Part shown: positions 51,208-62,360 of the stretch, piece after piece
Layout of the letters: the number at the start of each line of letters is the position of its first letter
Position numbering within the stretch: the first letter of the stretch is position 1
Assembly (NCBI RefSeq): GCF_014356525.2
Contig: NC_052518.1
Span: 13,904,201-13,968,200, forward strand
Source of the DNA: Nilaparvata lugens
Taxonomy: Eukaryota > Arthropoda > Insecta > Hemiptera > Delphacidae
Length of the DNA stretch: 64,000 bases
Reading direction: 5' to 3'
The notes under the pieces: model-generated
The model's database searches: none
What the model saw: only the letters and a program-made list of their open reading frames with translations
Told to the model about the DNA's origin: nothing
Program-made: the position numbers and the translations under genes

Positions 51208-52378
51208 ATGTCAAGACAAAAGAATTTGCTTTTATTTGGGTGCTTGGAGCTGCTTCCAGTCCTGGTCTCAACAGAGAGCAATAATACCATAGCTATCAAC
51301 TCTACTCCAACTGTTCAATTAAATTTAAATAAATTTCATCATATCATAATAAATTTCACAGCTATCAAATATATAATAAATTTTCAATAGAAATAAAAAA
51401 TAAATTTCATTCAAGTTCAATTCTACAATGCCTTTCTCCAATTTTAGTCTAATTCTTTTTTGATTTCTAATTTTAAATCTCCTCTTTTCTATCAATTCAT
51501 AAGCTACACCTTTCCTTATTCATAACCCACTCAGATCTTAAATCTCCCGTTTGTAACCGCCCCCTGAATACCCCCATAATATCCCCTGACTCTGTACCCT
51601 TTTTCTCTCCATCCATCTGCACCTCGTAATTTGTGGTCTCTGCTGCTACAATTGACTCTCCGTGTGTACTCTGTGGTCACGACCGTTGGATTTCAAACTG
51701 TACCACTCACTGCTCGGTTGAGGAAGGAAACTCAGTTCCCGAAAATGTCCATTTCTAATGTAAGGTTTTAAGTGTTTCCAATCTATTTATGTATAGTGTC
51801 TCCTGTTTTAATTCATATTACAAACTTTAAAGTGTTTTCTGTTATATGCTACAAATGATCTAGTGATTTTTCCTCTTCATACATGTGTAAACTTCCTACT
51901 ACCAACTGTCCATTTCCAAGCCCTTTTTCTTCTGTTTTGTACTCTTATAATGATAAATACTCTATGAACTCCTTCCAACTATCTCAATTCACATAGTCTC
52001 AATAATTTTGTCATAACCTAATATTATACAACTCAACTTAACCTATAATCCAACTCACCAATATCTCATACTTCATTGGATAAATAGAATATGTTATAAC
52101 TTTTTGCTAATTTCTAATTCCTAACTTCACATTAGCTACCCCCTTTTGTTGAAATAACTCAATAATATATTAGCAATAGCCTATAGCCCTATATTATTGA
52201 CTCACCATGCTGTCTGTTATCCAATTTTGTTGATTCTAATTCTTATAACCTCTGATTACTTCCTTGTTTTTAGTAATAATTATTTATGAATAATAATCTT
52301 TATCCTAATATTCTCCACTCACCAACTTCTATCCTAATAGTAAATTAGCTCTCTACCAATTCCTATCTTGCTATATGA
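51208..52378 (+). repeat. Penelope-like noncoding junction (pseudo-LTR-like)
   Basis: This AT-rich part joins the end of one unit to the start of the next and is mirrored at about 55886-56690. It carries the hammerhead-like core described separately at 51712-51745. There are no convincing open frames. Confidence 0.65.
51712..51745 (+). ncRNA. Decayed hammerhead-ribozyme-like core, plus arm
   Basis: CTCGGTTGAGGAAGGAAACT followed by CAGTTCCCGAAAA has the hammerhead layout: a CUGAUGA-like box, a stem GGAA/TTCC with loop, then CGAAA. Two of the seven box bases differ, so activity is unlikely. Hammerheads are known in the pseudo-LTRs of Penelope-like elements, which fits the location. Confidence 0.35.
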
Positions 52379-53525
52379 TTGTTTATTCATCCAAAAACGG
52401 ACCCAATCTACTTACTTCCTTGCTTCCACATTTACATAGTACTCAATATCCCTTCTCTCATTTCCCTCAACGTTAAACACCATCTACAATTTCATCCTAA
52501 CTTGCTTCAATGCAATTACTGGTTCCAACAAATTCATTTCCATTCCAAAAACTTTCCAAATACATTACTCATTTGAAATCCTCTCCACCTTCAAACTTCT
52601 TCTAATACCTCCAAATGGTTTATCAATACAACTCCTACTTTCTGGTCTTTCTCCCCAATTCCACCCACCTTTGTTCAAATTCCAACATCAGATTTCACTG
52701 AAGTTTCTTGATATTGTTCATGAACACTACACTCTATCTGTCAACTCCCATCTCGGTCAACTTATGTCTTTTGTCAAACTTTGTCAAACTGATTAATCTT
52801 CACAATGATCCTTTCCTATCCAATATTTGTGTTGAAATCCTCACAAAAATCAGATTGTGCTCTAGAGAAAAACAGAAACTCTCACCTTGAAAAACTTTCT
52901 TCCCTGTACAAATTCCACTTCCAAAATAACCTGCCTTTTCAAATGCATCATTCCAACATTCCCAACCCCCCCCCCCACTCATCAGTGACAAACCCAGCAT
53001 TACCTCACTCTTAAACCTACCACCCTGCCATATTCCGCCCTCCTTACCCAAACGTTTGCCCCAACAATCTACATCTCCTTCAATCCATCAAGAAAACGTT
53101 GGAAATCCCACTGTCCTCAACCTATCCTCAAGAAACCTTTCACCTACTGATCAAGGGTCTTCTCTTATGCCCCAACTCCCAAACTTAATGCCATAAACAT
53201 TCTCTCTGATACAGTTCACTTCACTGAATATCTCAGATGGCAAGTATACTTCAGTGGCAACATCACTTCTGACCCTTCTTGCCCTCCCCCCAAGACTACT
53301 TCTGACCAAATCATCAAAAAGTTTGTCCCAAAATCCAATCGTGAACCCAAGTCTCTTCCAGCCAACCACCTTATTGAAATCTTCTGCAATTTACTCCTGA
53401 ACAGAGTCAGCTCTGAAAAACTAATTGAATCCCTCACTCCAAACCCCAACCTCACAGCCCAAGAGTTCAAATCCATGAAAGACCTTCGCTCTGACCCCAG
53501 TATTTTCATCACCAAACCTGACAAA
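52379..53525 (+). pseudogene. Penelope-like N-terminal region
   Basis: Frames in sequence read LPCFHIYIVLNIPSLISLNV, HYTLSVNSHLGQLMSFVKL and LSNICVEILTKIRLCSREKQ, then RFYPPTHPK-like linker DNA with a C run at 52968-52977, and LLNRVSSEKLIESLTP and FKSMKDLRSDPSIFITKPDK. This is the region before the RT in Penelope-like proteins. Stops and shifts break it into pieces. The same pieces occur inverted at 54700-55885. Confidence 0.7.
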
Positions 53526-54023
53526 AAGCTAAACTGTAGTCTTACTGAACACCACAGATTACATCAATGAAGCCAACCGGCAACTCACCAACCCTGAACA
53601 GTATCAACTCCTGCCTTCTGACCCTACTCCACAAATCCAAAAGAAAGTCTTTGAATTTCTGATGCAATACTGTCCATCTGAAGGCCTTTCGGACTCTGAC
53701 ATCAACATCCTTTCGCCAGACTCACCCAACACACCACACTTCTATCTTCTTCCAAAAAATCATAAAGAAGGCAATCCTTGTCGTCTCATTGTTTCGAGCA
53801 TAAATGGCCCAACTAAACAAATCTCTGCACTTGTTGATTTCCACCTCCATTGTTGCCTCCCTACCCTCTCACATCAGAGACTCCTTCCAACTCTATAGAT
53901 ATCCTAAGAAACACAACCCTTCCAATTGACCAACGACCCCTTCTTGTTACCATTGATGTAGCCTCCCTCTACACTTCCATCCCCCATTCTGAAGGCTTAA
54001 AATCCCTTGAGCATTTCCTTTCC
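53526..54023 (+). pseudogene. Penelope-like RT, N-terminal part
   Basis: It starts with the word after KPDK and includes EGLSDSDINILSPDSPNTP, FYLLPKNHKEGNPCRLIV, a motif A region VTIDVASLYTSIPHSEGLKS with catalytic Asp, and ends at EHFLS. At 54024 the sequence flips into the minus arm. It duplicates 50171-50440. Confidence 0.8.
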
Positions 54024-54584
54024 TTGTTTGGAAAGGAGATCCTGTTCAAGGAGGCCCATGAATAGGTTTGCATGGGATTTTGCCATCCTGGTGCCCATGG
54101 CTGTACCTTGGGTATGAAGATAATATGTATATTCAAACCTGAAGGCATTGCTTGTGAGCACCAGTTTGGCAAGGTTTACTAGGAAGGTGGTTGAAGGGGT
54201 GGAGGGTGTTGGTCGTGAGGAAAGGAAATGCTCAAGGGTTTTTAAGCCTTCAGAATGGGGAATGGAAGTGTAGAGGTAGGCTACATCAATGGTAACAAGA
54301 AGGAGTTGTTGGTTAGTTGGAAGGGTTGTGTTTCTTAGGATATCTATGGAGTGGAAGGAGTCTCTTATATGAGAGGGTAGGGAGGCAACAATGGGTTGGA
54401 GGTGGAAATCAACAAGGGCAGAGATTCGTTCATTTGGCCTATTTATGCTTGAAACAATTGGACAACCAGGATTGCCTTCTTTGTGAATTTTTGGTAGAAG
54501 ATAGAAGTGTGGTGTGTTGGGAGAGTCTGGCGGAAGGATGTTGATGTCTGAGTCCAAGAGGCCTTCAGATTGACCATATTGCAT
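54024..54584 (-). pseudogene. Penelope-like RT first half, minus arm
   Basis: It is open for about 185 codons. FYLLPKIHKEGNPGCPIVSS, VTIDVAYLYTSIPHSEGLKT with the motif A Asp, LVNLAKLVLTSNAF, and HTQGTAMGTRMAKSHANLFM (motif B, where most copies have AP for AK). It ends at EQDLLSKQ, the breakpoint. D-V-x-x-LYT-x-IPH is typical of the Penelope/TERT-related group. Confidence 0.85.
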
Positions 54585-55885
54585 AAGAAATTTGAAGACT
54601 TTCTTTTGGATTTGTGGAGTAGGGTCAGAAGGCAGGAGTTGATACTGTTCAGGGATGGTGAGTTGCTGCCAATTGGCTTCATTGATGTAATCTGTGGTGT
54701 TCAGTAAGACTACAGTTGAGCTTTTGTCAGCTTTGGTGATGAAAATACTGGGGTCAGAGCGAAGGTCTTTGATGGATTTGAACTCTTGGGGTATGAGGTT
54801 GGGTGTTGGAATGAGGGATTCAATGAATTTCTTAGAGCTGATTTTGTTCAGGAGTAAATTGCAGAAGATTTCAACAAGGTGGTTGGCTGGGAGAGACTTG
54901 GGTTCACGGTTGGATTTTGAGCCAAAATTTTTGATGATTTGGTCAGAAGTAGTCGGTGGGGGGGAGGGCTAAGAAGGGCCAGAAGTGATGTTGCCACTGA
55001 AGTATACTTGCCATCTGAGATATCTAGTATAGTGAACAGTATCAGAGAGAAGGTTTATGGCATTAAGTGTGGGAGTTGGGCCAAAAAAGAGACCCTTGTT
55101 GAGGGTCTCAACAAGATCAGTAGGTGATACTTGGTCAGTAGGTTTCTTGAGGATAGGATGAGGACAGAGGGATTTTCAACGTTTTCTTGTTGGTTGAAGA
55201 TGTAGATTGTTGGGGCAAACGTTTGGGTGAGGAGGGCGGAATATGGCAGGGTGGTTGGTTCAAGAGTGAGGTAATGCTGGGTTTGTCACTGATGAGGGGG
55301 GGGGGGTTGTTATGTTGGAATGATGCATTTGAAAAGGCAGGTTATTTTGGAAGTGGAATTTGTACAGGGAAGAAAGTTTTTCAAGGTGAGAGTTTCTGTT
55401 TTTCTCTAGAGCACAATCTGATTTTTGTGAGGATTTCAACACAAATATTGGATAGGAAAGGATCATTGTGAAGATTAATCAGTTTGACAAAAGACATAAG
55501 TTGACCGAGATGGGAGTTGACAGATAGAGTGTAGTGTTCATGAACAATATCAAGAAACTTCAGTGAAATCTGATGTTGGAATTTGAACAAAGGTGGGTGG
55601 AATTGGGGAGAAAGACCAGAAAGTGGGAGTTGTATTGATAAACCATTTGGAGGTATTAGAAGAAGTTTGATGGTGGAGAGGATTTCAAAATGAGTAATGT
55701 ATTTGGAAAGTTTTTTGGAATGGAAATGAATTTGTTGGAACCAGTAATTGCATTGAAGCAAAGTTAGGATGAAATTGTAGATGGTGTTTAACGTTGAGGG
55801 AAATGAGAGAAGGGATATTGAGTACTATGTAAATGTGGAAGCAAGGAAGTAAGTAGATTGGGTCCGTTTTTGGATGAATAAACAA
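54585..55885 (-). pseudogene. Penelope-like N-terminal region, minus arm
   Basis: The mirror of 52379-53525 with fewer than a quarter of positions changed by eye. Includes LPCFHIYIVLNIPSLISLNV, HYTLSVNSHLGQLMSFVKL and a G run (55297-55306) opposite the C run of the plus arm. Several shifts break the frame. Confidence 0.7.
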
Positions 55886-56690
55886 TCACATAGCAAGATA
55901 GGAATTGGTAGAGAGCTAATTTACTATTAGGATAGAAGTTGGTGAGTGGAGAATATCAGGATAAAGATTATTATTCATAAATAATTATTACTAAAAACAG
56001 TTAAGTTGTATAATATTAGGTTATGACAAAATTATTGAGACTATGTGAATTGAGATAGTTGGAAGGAGTTCATAGAGTATTTATCATTATAAGAGTACAA
56101 AACAGAAGAAAAAGGGCTTGGAAATGGACAGTTGGTAGTAGGAAGTTTACACCTGTATGAAAAGGAAAAATCACTAGATCATTTGTAGCATATAACAGAA
56201 AACACTTTAAAGTTTGTAATATGAATTAAAACAGGAGACACAATACATAAAGAGATTGAAAGCACTTAAAAACTTACATTAGAAACGGAAATTTTCGGGA
56301 ACTGAGTTTCCTTCCTCATCCGAGCAGTGAGTGGTACAGTTTGAAATCCAACGGTCGTGACCACAGAGTACGCACGGAGAGTCAATTGTAGCAGCAGAGA
56401 CCACAAATTACGAGGTGCAGATGGATGGAGAGAAAAAGGGTACAGAGTCAGGGGATATTATGGGGGTATTTAGGGGGCGGTTAAACGGAAGATTTAAGAT
56501 CTGAGTGGGTTATGTATGAATAAGGAAATGTGTAGCTTATGAATTGATAGAAAAGAGGAGATTTAAAATTAGAAATCAAAAAAGAATTAGACTAAAATTG
56601 GAGAAAGGCATTGTAGAGTTGAACTTGAATGAAATTTATTTTTTATTTCTATTGAAAATCTATTATATATTTGATAGCTGTGAAATTTAT
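55886..56690 (-). repeat. Penelope-like noncoding junction, minus arm
   Basis: AT-rich mirror of 51300-52378 lying between the endonuclease end and the N-terminal region of the next unit. The hammerhead-like core is at about 56300-56333. Confidence 0.65.
56295..56335 (-). ncRNA. Decayed hammerhead-ribozyme-like core, minus arm
   Basis: On the minus strand: CTCGGATGAGGAAGGAAACT followed by CAGTTCCCGAAAA. One of the seven CUGAUGA bases differs (CGGATGA), the GGAA/TTCC stem pairs and CGAAA follows. Better kept than the plus-arm copy, but the flanking stem I could not be paired by eye. Confidence 0.4.
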
Positions 56691-56879
56691 TATGATATGA
56701 TGAAATTTATTTAAATTTAATTGAACAGTTGGAATAGAGTTAATAGCTATGGTACTATTGCTCTCTGTTGAGACCAGGACTGGAAGCAGGTCCAAGCACC
56801 CAAATAAAAGTAAATTCTTTTGTCTTCGACATCTATGGAGTGGGCTGTGGGAGGGAGGGTTTATAGGACTTTGACTTTG

Positions 56880-57844
56880 AAGCATTGGTCAAAGTTCTTG
56901 TTGTGCTCAGAGCCATGGGTAGGGAAGTATTATTTTCAAAGGAAGCCCTGTGATTGTTGATCCGGAGGTTTAGGGCAGTGGTGGTTTCACCTATGTAGGA
57001 GGCAGGTCAGAAGTTTCAGGAAAGGAGGTAGATGCAATTTTTGGAGATGCAATTACTGGATTGATGGATTTGGTGGGTGTAGTTGGTGATAGGACTGGTA
57101 AAGGGGATGGAAGAATCAGTGATAGGACAGGGTTTACAGCGAGGGGGTTTGCAAGGTAGGGTACCCGGTGGAGTTGGGATTTCATCAGAGGTGAGTGATT
57201 TGTTTTTACTGAAAATTTTCTTGAGGTTGGGAGGTTGCTTATAAATGAGGGTGGGTGGTTGCTGGAAAAGGTGTTTGGTAGAGGGATTGGAGGAGACGAC
57301 ATGGAACAGATCTTTAAGGACAGGTTTGAGGTTTTCGATTCCAGGGAAGTAGGTGGTACAGAGCTTTGCAGTTTGTGGGATTTGGGATTTTTTTGTGGTT
57401 GGATTAGTGCCAGTTTTGGAGGAGATTTGTTTCTGTAACAACCTTTCAGGATAGATACATTTCAGGTGGGATTGGTGGAGTTTTTTGAGGTACTGGTCAA
57501 GATGGTGGGGATCACTGTAAAGTTTTTGGCCTCGGATTGAGAGGGAACGTGGGAGGGATCTTTTGATGTGATAGGGATGGCAACTCTCAAAGTGTAGGAA
57601 CTGTTGAGTGTGGGTGGATTTGGTGAAAGTATTTGTGGATAAGGTATTGGAGTTGGAAAGGATTACATTGACATCTAGGAAGTTGATGGAGGATTCAGAA
57701 ATATTCCAGGTGGAGGAGACAGAGTAATTGGAGTTGAGTTGATTTAGAAAGTGGGAGAGGGTATCATCTCCATGAGGCCATATGAAGAATATGTCGTCAA
57801 TGAAACGGAGCCATATCAGGGGGGATAGGGTTTGTTTGGAAAGG
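56880..57844 (-). pseudogene. Penelope-like RT C-terminal half and GIY-YIG endonuclease
   Basis: The frame opens with LSKQTLSPLIWLRFIDDIFF, carrying the FIDD catalytic Asp pair, and continues through SSINFLDVNVIL and a Pro/Lys-rich linker to NCIYLLS. After two TGA codons the same frame reads SYIGETTTALNLRINNHR, the GIY-YIG signature (IYLL, YIG, conserved Arg and His). A later shift gives SEHNKNFDQCFKVKVL. This is the only copy in the window that keeps the endonuclease. It is dead as written because of the stops. Confidence 0.85.
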
Positions 57845-58797
57845 GAATCTGACATGGAGTAATGCAATAAATGAAGGTGAAATATCTTTAAAAACAGAAC
57901 GTTAAGAATACATTGCTTATCCTATATAATATCTATAACAAATACAACTATTATTACTACAAAATCTCTCAAGGCCATTATTATTATTTATTGTTACTGT
58001 TATAGTTTATTGTTACTGGATCTGATCTACAGAAAACAGTTTATTAAAATGACTGTGACAACAAATAAATAGAAAATATTGCAAGAGAGTTGAATTCATA
58101 TTTTTATGGTAAAATCGGTTTATAAAAAAACGTAATCGAAAGAGTACGTTAAAGTCATTTGAAGGGGATTATAGTGTAGAGAATGAAAATTATTCTTTGG
58201 CATTGGGATTTTAGAGTCAGAGCCTAGGAATGTGTTTAATAAAATTGTATTTTACAGATAAAATAGGTATCTTATATTTTATACTTTCTGTATATTTTAC
58301 AGTACGTATTATCTTAGTTGATTTAAAATAATCATAAGCTTAAAATATGTACCGGTATTTGATAAGTTGAGAAAGAAATATTAGCAAAGGAAATAATTTT
58401 TAGCTGAAAAGAGATTTCAAGATAATACCTCCATGTGCCCCAAAGCTTTCCTATTGATTGTACAAATGAATACACAAAATGGTGGTTGATGATCGAACCC
58501 AGAAAAGCGGTTAGACAGTACACTAACTAATTCATGTCACAAAATGATAAATATACATGAAAAAATACAAATGAATACATTAGATGATAAGAATGCGTGT
58601 AGGTAATTTAATGAAGTGATATGTAACCAGTTTTACTGTTTTCATGGTACTAGAAGATAATTTTATTTGACATTTTCAACTGAACGGAATCATAACCCAA
58701 ATTTATAATGAAATCCAAAACATGTAGACATAGAACATTAAGACATAAGATAATTTTGTTTGAATCGATTGATATTTGGAAAATTGAACACTTGTGG

Positions 58798-58898
58798 ATA
58801 GTTTAAGATCCCATAAATTGTGAAAAGTTTTGAATAGTTCAAGATCCCATAAATTATGAACAGTTTTGAATAGTTCAAGATCCCATAAGTAACGAAAA
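58798..58898 (+). repeat. Three-copy tandem repeat, about 38-base unit
   Basis: Units carry TAGTT(C/T)AAGATCCCATAAAT and GAAAAGTTTTGAA with few changes. Non-coding. Confidence 0.75.
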
Positions 58899-59082
58899 GG
58901 AAGAATAGTACATAGACTGAAAGATGGAAAATGTTATAAAACGTTAAATGTTTCGTTTAATAATGATTATTCATTAATTAGCATTTGAACAAACGCAATT
59001 TCCAATTTATTTCCATATCTTATCAAGTAATTGTCTATAGTGCACGATTATGAAATGAGTTCAATTGGATAAATAGATTAAT

Positions 59083-59194
59083 GCTGGGTTGCAAAAAACA
59101 GAACCCTGGATCAGGACAATTAATTTGACAGGACAATTAATTTCATTTGATCACCTGATTCATGACAATTAGTCTTATTTGATGCAACCCAACA
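59083..59194. mobile_element. Small MITE with TGTTGGGTTGCA ends
   Basis: GCTGGGTTGCAAAAAACAG and TTTGATGCAACCCAACA are imperfect inverted ends. GGACAATTAATTT is directly repeated inside. GGGTTGCA ends suggest a PIF/Harbinger-type MITE, without a proven target duplication. Confidence 0.55.
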
Positions 59195-59267
59195 TATCAG
59201 CATAAGTCTTACACACAGCTTCTATTAATTTCAGGTCTGCCAACCTAGATAAAATCAGATAGGTTCT

Positions 59268-59323
59268 GAGTGCAGTATTAAAGTCCAAGTTAACTGAGTG
59301 CAGTATTAAAGTCCAAGTTAACT
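59268..59323 (+). repeat. Perfect 28-base tandem duplication
   Basis: GAGTGCAGTATTAAAGTCCA plus eight further bases occurs twice in succession with no mismatch, indicating a recent duplication. Non-coding. Confidence 0.85.
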
Positions 59324-59626
59324 GAAACCTTCCAGCTAATACGAGAAACTCGATTTGTAACGTGCTTTAATAATATATTCACTTATGAATTTAGGGCTAC
59401 TAAATTATTGTGACACAATAAAAGTTATCAAGTATACTTCTATTTTAAAATAGAAGGATACATGATAAATTTTATTGAGTTATACTATATTGGTATAAAT
59501 TTTATTATACTGTAGTATAATTTTGAAAAGGGACAGCTTCGGACATAAGCCCATTGTACCTTTTCATATAAGTGTAATAATTGTACAAAACTAAAATAAA
59601 TAGATGAATAAATCTAAAGGGGAAAT

Positions 59627-59676
59627 AAAAACGATATTGTCAGTTCACATAATTGTGGAACTGACAATATCGTTTT
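59627..59676. repeat. Compact hairpin
   Basis: AAAACGATATTGTCAGTTC and GAACTGACAATATCGTTTT flank a short AATTG-type loop and pair over about 20 bases. It follows a LINE-type tail. It could be a tiny MITE; no promoter or terminator role can be argued from sequence alone. Confidence 0.6.
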
Positions 59677-61178
59677 TTTCACATTAATATGGAGAAATTC
59701 AACAATATCTCTGTTCATAGTGTAAATTTTAAATAAATTTAATTCAGATTATGTTCAACTTTTGGCCAAGCCTGTTGGTCCTTTTCTGATCATATTATTA
59801 TGTGATTTGTATATTATGAAATGTGAATAAATAAATAAATCTGGACTGTCCACACTGCGCATGAGTAGGAGCTATCTGTTCTAGATTAACCAACCTAAAA
59901 TCCAATTTCTCATTAATTGAAGTGATCCTGCTAGAGTATATTAATAGGTGAATGAATACAAACATTCTGATAGAGAATAGAAATAAACATGAAAACTACT
60001 TGCAACAGTCATCTTTGTATCAGTAGGAATTAACAAGGGAGAGAGGATCGTTGACATCTCATATCAACATCAGATAACATAAGATTTTGTCTAAAATATG
60101 TAATTTTTGGAATACAAAAATTTTTAATTTCATCAACTCTAACATTATCAAGACGTGGATGCTAAAATAAACTATAATAAGACATTCATACACACAGGCC
60201 CACAAATTTAAATTGAAACAAAATTTCCTGAGTTAAATCAACTAATATGTTATCAGAACTGTCAGAAGGTATTGAAGGAAATAAAAGTAAGTTTGCTAAA
60301 AATCATAAAGGATAATGGGAGTACAGCAATAAATTATCCTAGTTCAGCGATAAATTAATATCCGTTTAATGAGTCCTATAATAAACTTGCACTATGCACT
60401 TGGTAATTATACGGACCGAAGAAATCGATGCAGTACAGCTCTTTGAAATGCATTTAGTAACTGCAAAAAAGAATAATAAATACACAATTAAAAATTTTTA
60501 ATTTCAAATAAAAAAAGATGGAAAAATACATTACCGTCTCCCTTAAAACAATTTAATTACAAACCAAATTTTCTAGAGAATTTATTATTTACAAAAATAA
60601 AAATAATTGAACCTCCACAATTTAATAAAACTACAAAAATTAAAAAATCCTGTCCATAAAAAATGTGATAAATTTCTTGTTACTATAAATTATCTAATCT
60701 GATAAATTTCTGTTCTTGTTATATTAAAACCTTTGCTGGAATTTTCTAGATAGAAATATAGTGAGTCGGCAAATAATCATTCAATGATAAATAGAGATTA
60801 AGTCAGATTGTACTTTTGAAAAAATTATCTTCAAATGTACATTTATCTACTCTTTAATAAACTGTAAAATTCACAACTCCAAAGTAAAATAAGATTTTGA
60901 AGGATTGAAGCTCTATCAACGTTATAAAGCTTTCACATTATAGGAGGAAAAATCTGCTTCTCATTATTTGTATTGCATATTTATCAAGATGATATACTTT
61001 TTTCAAAATTATTTATGTACGCTAGTTTCAAAAAAAAAATATATATATATATTCAACCGTTTTGGTACGATACGCTTTGGCCGATATTATAGCTTCATTT
61101 TACCTCTTAATTTTTTTTCATAAAAGTTGGTTACATGAAAAGAAGCATTTTCGAAATAGCCCTTATACATCAATTAAT

Positions 61179-61247
61179 ATGGACTGGATAAAAAGAAAAA
61201 CTGCGTCCTCGACCCACGATCGGCCAAAAAATGAGCTGCCGCCACTG
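61179..61247 (+). CDS. Possible first coding exon, unidentified gene
   Basis: An ATG starts 23 codons ending at a GTAAAA donor (61248). The peptide reads MDWIKRKTASSTHDRP then KNELPPL. GC content rises sharply over the last 50 bases (CCTCGACCCACGATCGG, GAGCTGCCGCCACTG) against an AT-rich background, as expected for coding DNA. No later exon was identified in the window. It could be the start of a gene running rightward, or chance. Confidence 0.35.
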
Positions 61248-61260
61248 GTAAAAATATGAT

Positions 61261-62172
61261 CTTGAGATAGTTTTATTGATTGATATACATAAAAAAGATT
61301 TCAGTTTTTTTAAAATTATATGGATTTCTAGAGTGTGAAAATTCAAGATGGGTAGGCTAGTTATGACAGTAATGTTGTACGATACCCAAACATAACCTTA
61401 GCCTAAAAGGCTGATCACTGTCTTAACGCCTTAATCCATAAAATGTGCTTCATGGAATATAGTTTTGATGTTGAATCTCCCTCCTCAATTCAATGAACAT
61501 ATATGAACCCCCTAATAAAATGAAGGCTGAAAGAGTAGAAAACAAACTAAAAAGGCTTGTAAAGAATAATTTTCAAAGAGATGCACTACAATTGATGGAC
61601 TGCGAGGTAATTGATGCCTTATTTCTACTAAAAATGATTAAATTCCATTTGTGTTACTGAAGGTCTAGCACTGGGAAATTTAATCTATTCGCCCTGTTTC
61701 TTACTTGGGCTAGTTTGTAAAAATCACAGCTTCCAAGGCAACTCTGGTCCTACCAATAGAACAATGTCAATGTGATGTGATTAAAACTAATGAAAACCAG
61801 ACCCGAGCTAATTAAAATAAAAGAAAATTAATTAAAAACTATTGTAGATGTTTATCATCAAGGCCTGATCCTGAATATTGGCAGATTAATTGGTAACATA
61901 TCGTTATTATGAAGTGAATATCATGTATTACATTCTTCTGTAAGTTTCATGAGCAACAGTGGTCAATCATATTTTGTTAGTAGAGAGAATAAACTTATTA
62001 AATCGCAGAACATACTGTAATACTTCCAACATACAGAACAAGATTATTGCTTAAACAGGTCATTGTAATTGGTCAGATTCAATAATAAATCTCATGATAA
62101 CTATATGCTACAGTAGCCACAGTATAATTTAAATAAGTTTCCTCAACTTTTAGGAATAATATTAAACTTATT
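61261..62172. other. AT-rich DNA without supported features
   Basis: No open frame, splice pair or element end could be supported. If the exon at 61179-61247 is real, this is its first intron. Confidence 0.4.
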
Positions 62173-62174
62173 CG

Positions 62175-62360
62175 CTAGCCGGGTTGGTCTAGTGGTAAGG
62201 AGCGTTATAAACTTCGGTCTGCTAGCACCGCCTGATTCGTGGGTTTGAATCCCGCCGATGGCATGGACGTCTGATCATCTCATCAATTCACCAACATACT
62301 TTCCAGTATCCACGCACAAGCAAAACGCTCATGTGGGCATCATCCGCAATAAAAAAATAT
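62175..62360 (+). repeat. tRNA-derived SINE with A-rich tail
   Basis: GCTAGCCGGGTTGGTCTAGT followed by GGTAAGGAGCG holds an A-box-like word, and GTGGGTTTGAATCCCGCC holds a B box at about 62240-62257. A tRNA-unrelated body follows (CATGGACGTCTGATCATC, CACGCACAAGCAAAACGC), ending in AATAAAAAAATAT. This is a complete-looking SINE. Confidence 0.8.

Larger units (their letters stand above)
50171..54023 (+). mobile_element. Penelope-like element, plus-strand arm
   Basis: Order along the plus strand: RT from its middle to C-terminus (50171-51207), noncoding part (51300-52378), N-terminal region (52379-53525), then the RT start (53526-54023). The first 275 bases repeat the last 270 bases of the arm, so it represents slightly more than one permuted unit. 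Compared with the minus arm it lacks about 0.4 kb covering the GIY-YIG endonuclease. Frameshifts are frequent. Permuted or tandem copies are usual for this class. Confidence 0.85.
54024..57844 (-). mobile_element. Penelope-like element, minus-strand arm, one permuted unit
   Basis: Read on the minus strand: RT C-terminal part and GIY-YIG endonuclease (57844-56880), noncoding part (56640-55886), N-terminal region (55885-54600), RT first half (54584-54024). The first and last bases fall at the same point of the RT: TTGTTTGGAAAGG occurs at both 54024-54036 and about 57832-57844. So the arm is one whole unit of about 3.8 kb opened inside the RT. Confidence 0.85.
57868..61060. other. AT-rich region with small repeats
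   Basis: No gene was supported. Contains small repeats listed separately and a LINE-type tail at about 59530-59600 (GGGACAGCTTCGGACATAAG to AATAAATAGATG). A second tail is at 59755-59845 (GTTGGTCCTTTTCTGATC, ending in (AATA)n). Confidence 0.4.

Noticed and set aside
52800..53524. Minus-strand frames of 70-100 codons in the Penelope plus arm
   Set aside because: They are antisense of the N-terminal region and have no protein features.
57001..57036. Selenocysteine coding at the two TGA codons
   Set aside because: No SECIS-like structure was recognised, and the element has other frame damage; simple decay is more likely.
50171..57844. Inverted pair as a pure assembly artefact
   Set aside because: The arms differ by substitutions, indels and a 0.4 kb deletion, so they are not a mirrored copy of the same reads; read evidence would still be decisive.
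58440..58520. tRNA-like sequence on the minus strand (GGGTTCGATCATC)
   Set aside because: Only a B-box-like word; no A box at proper spacing or foldable arms.
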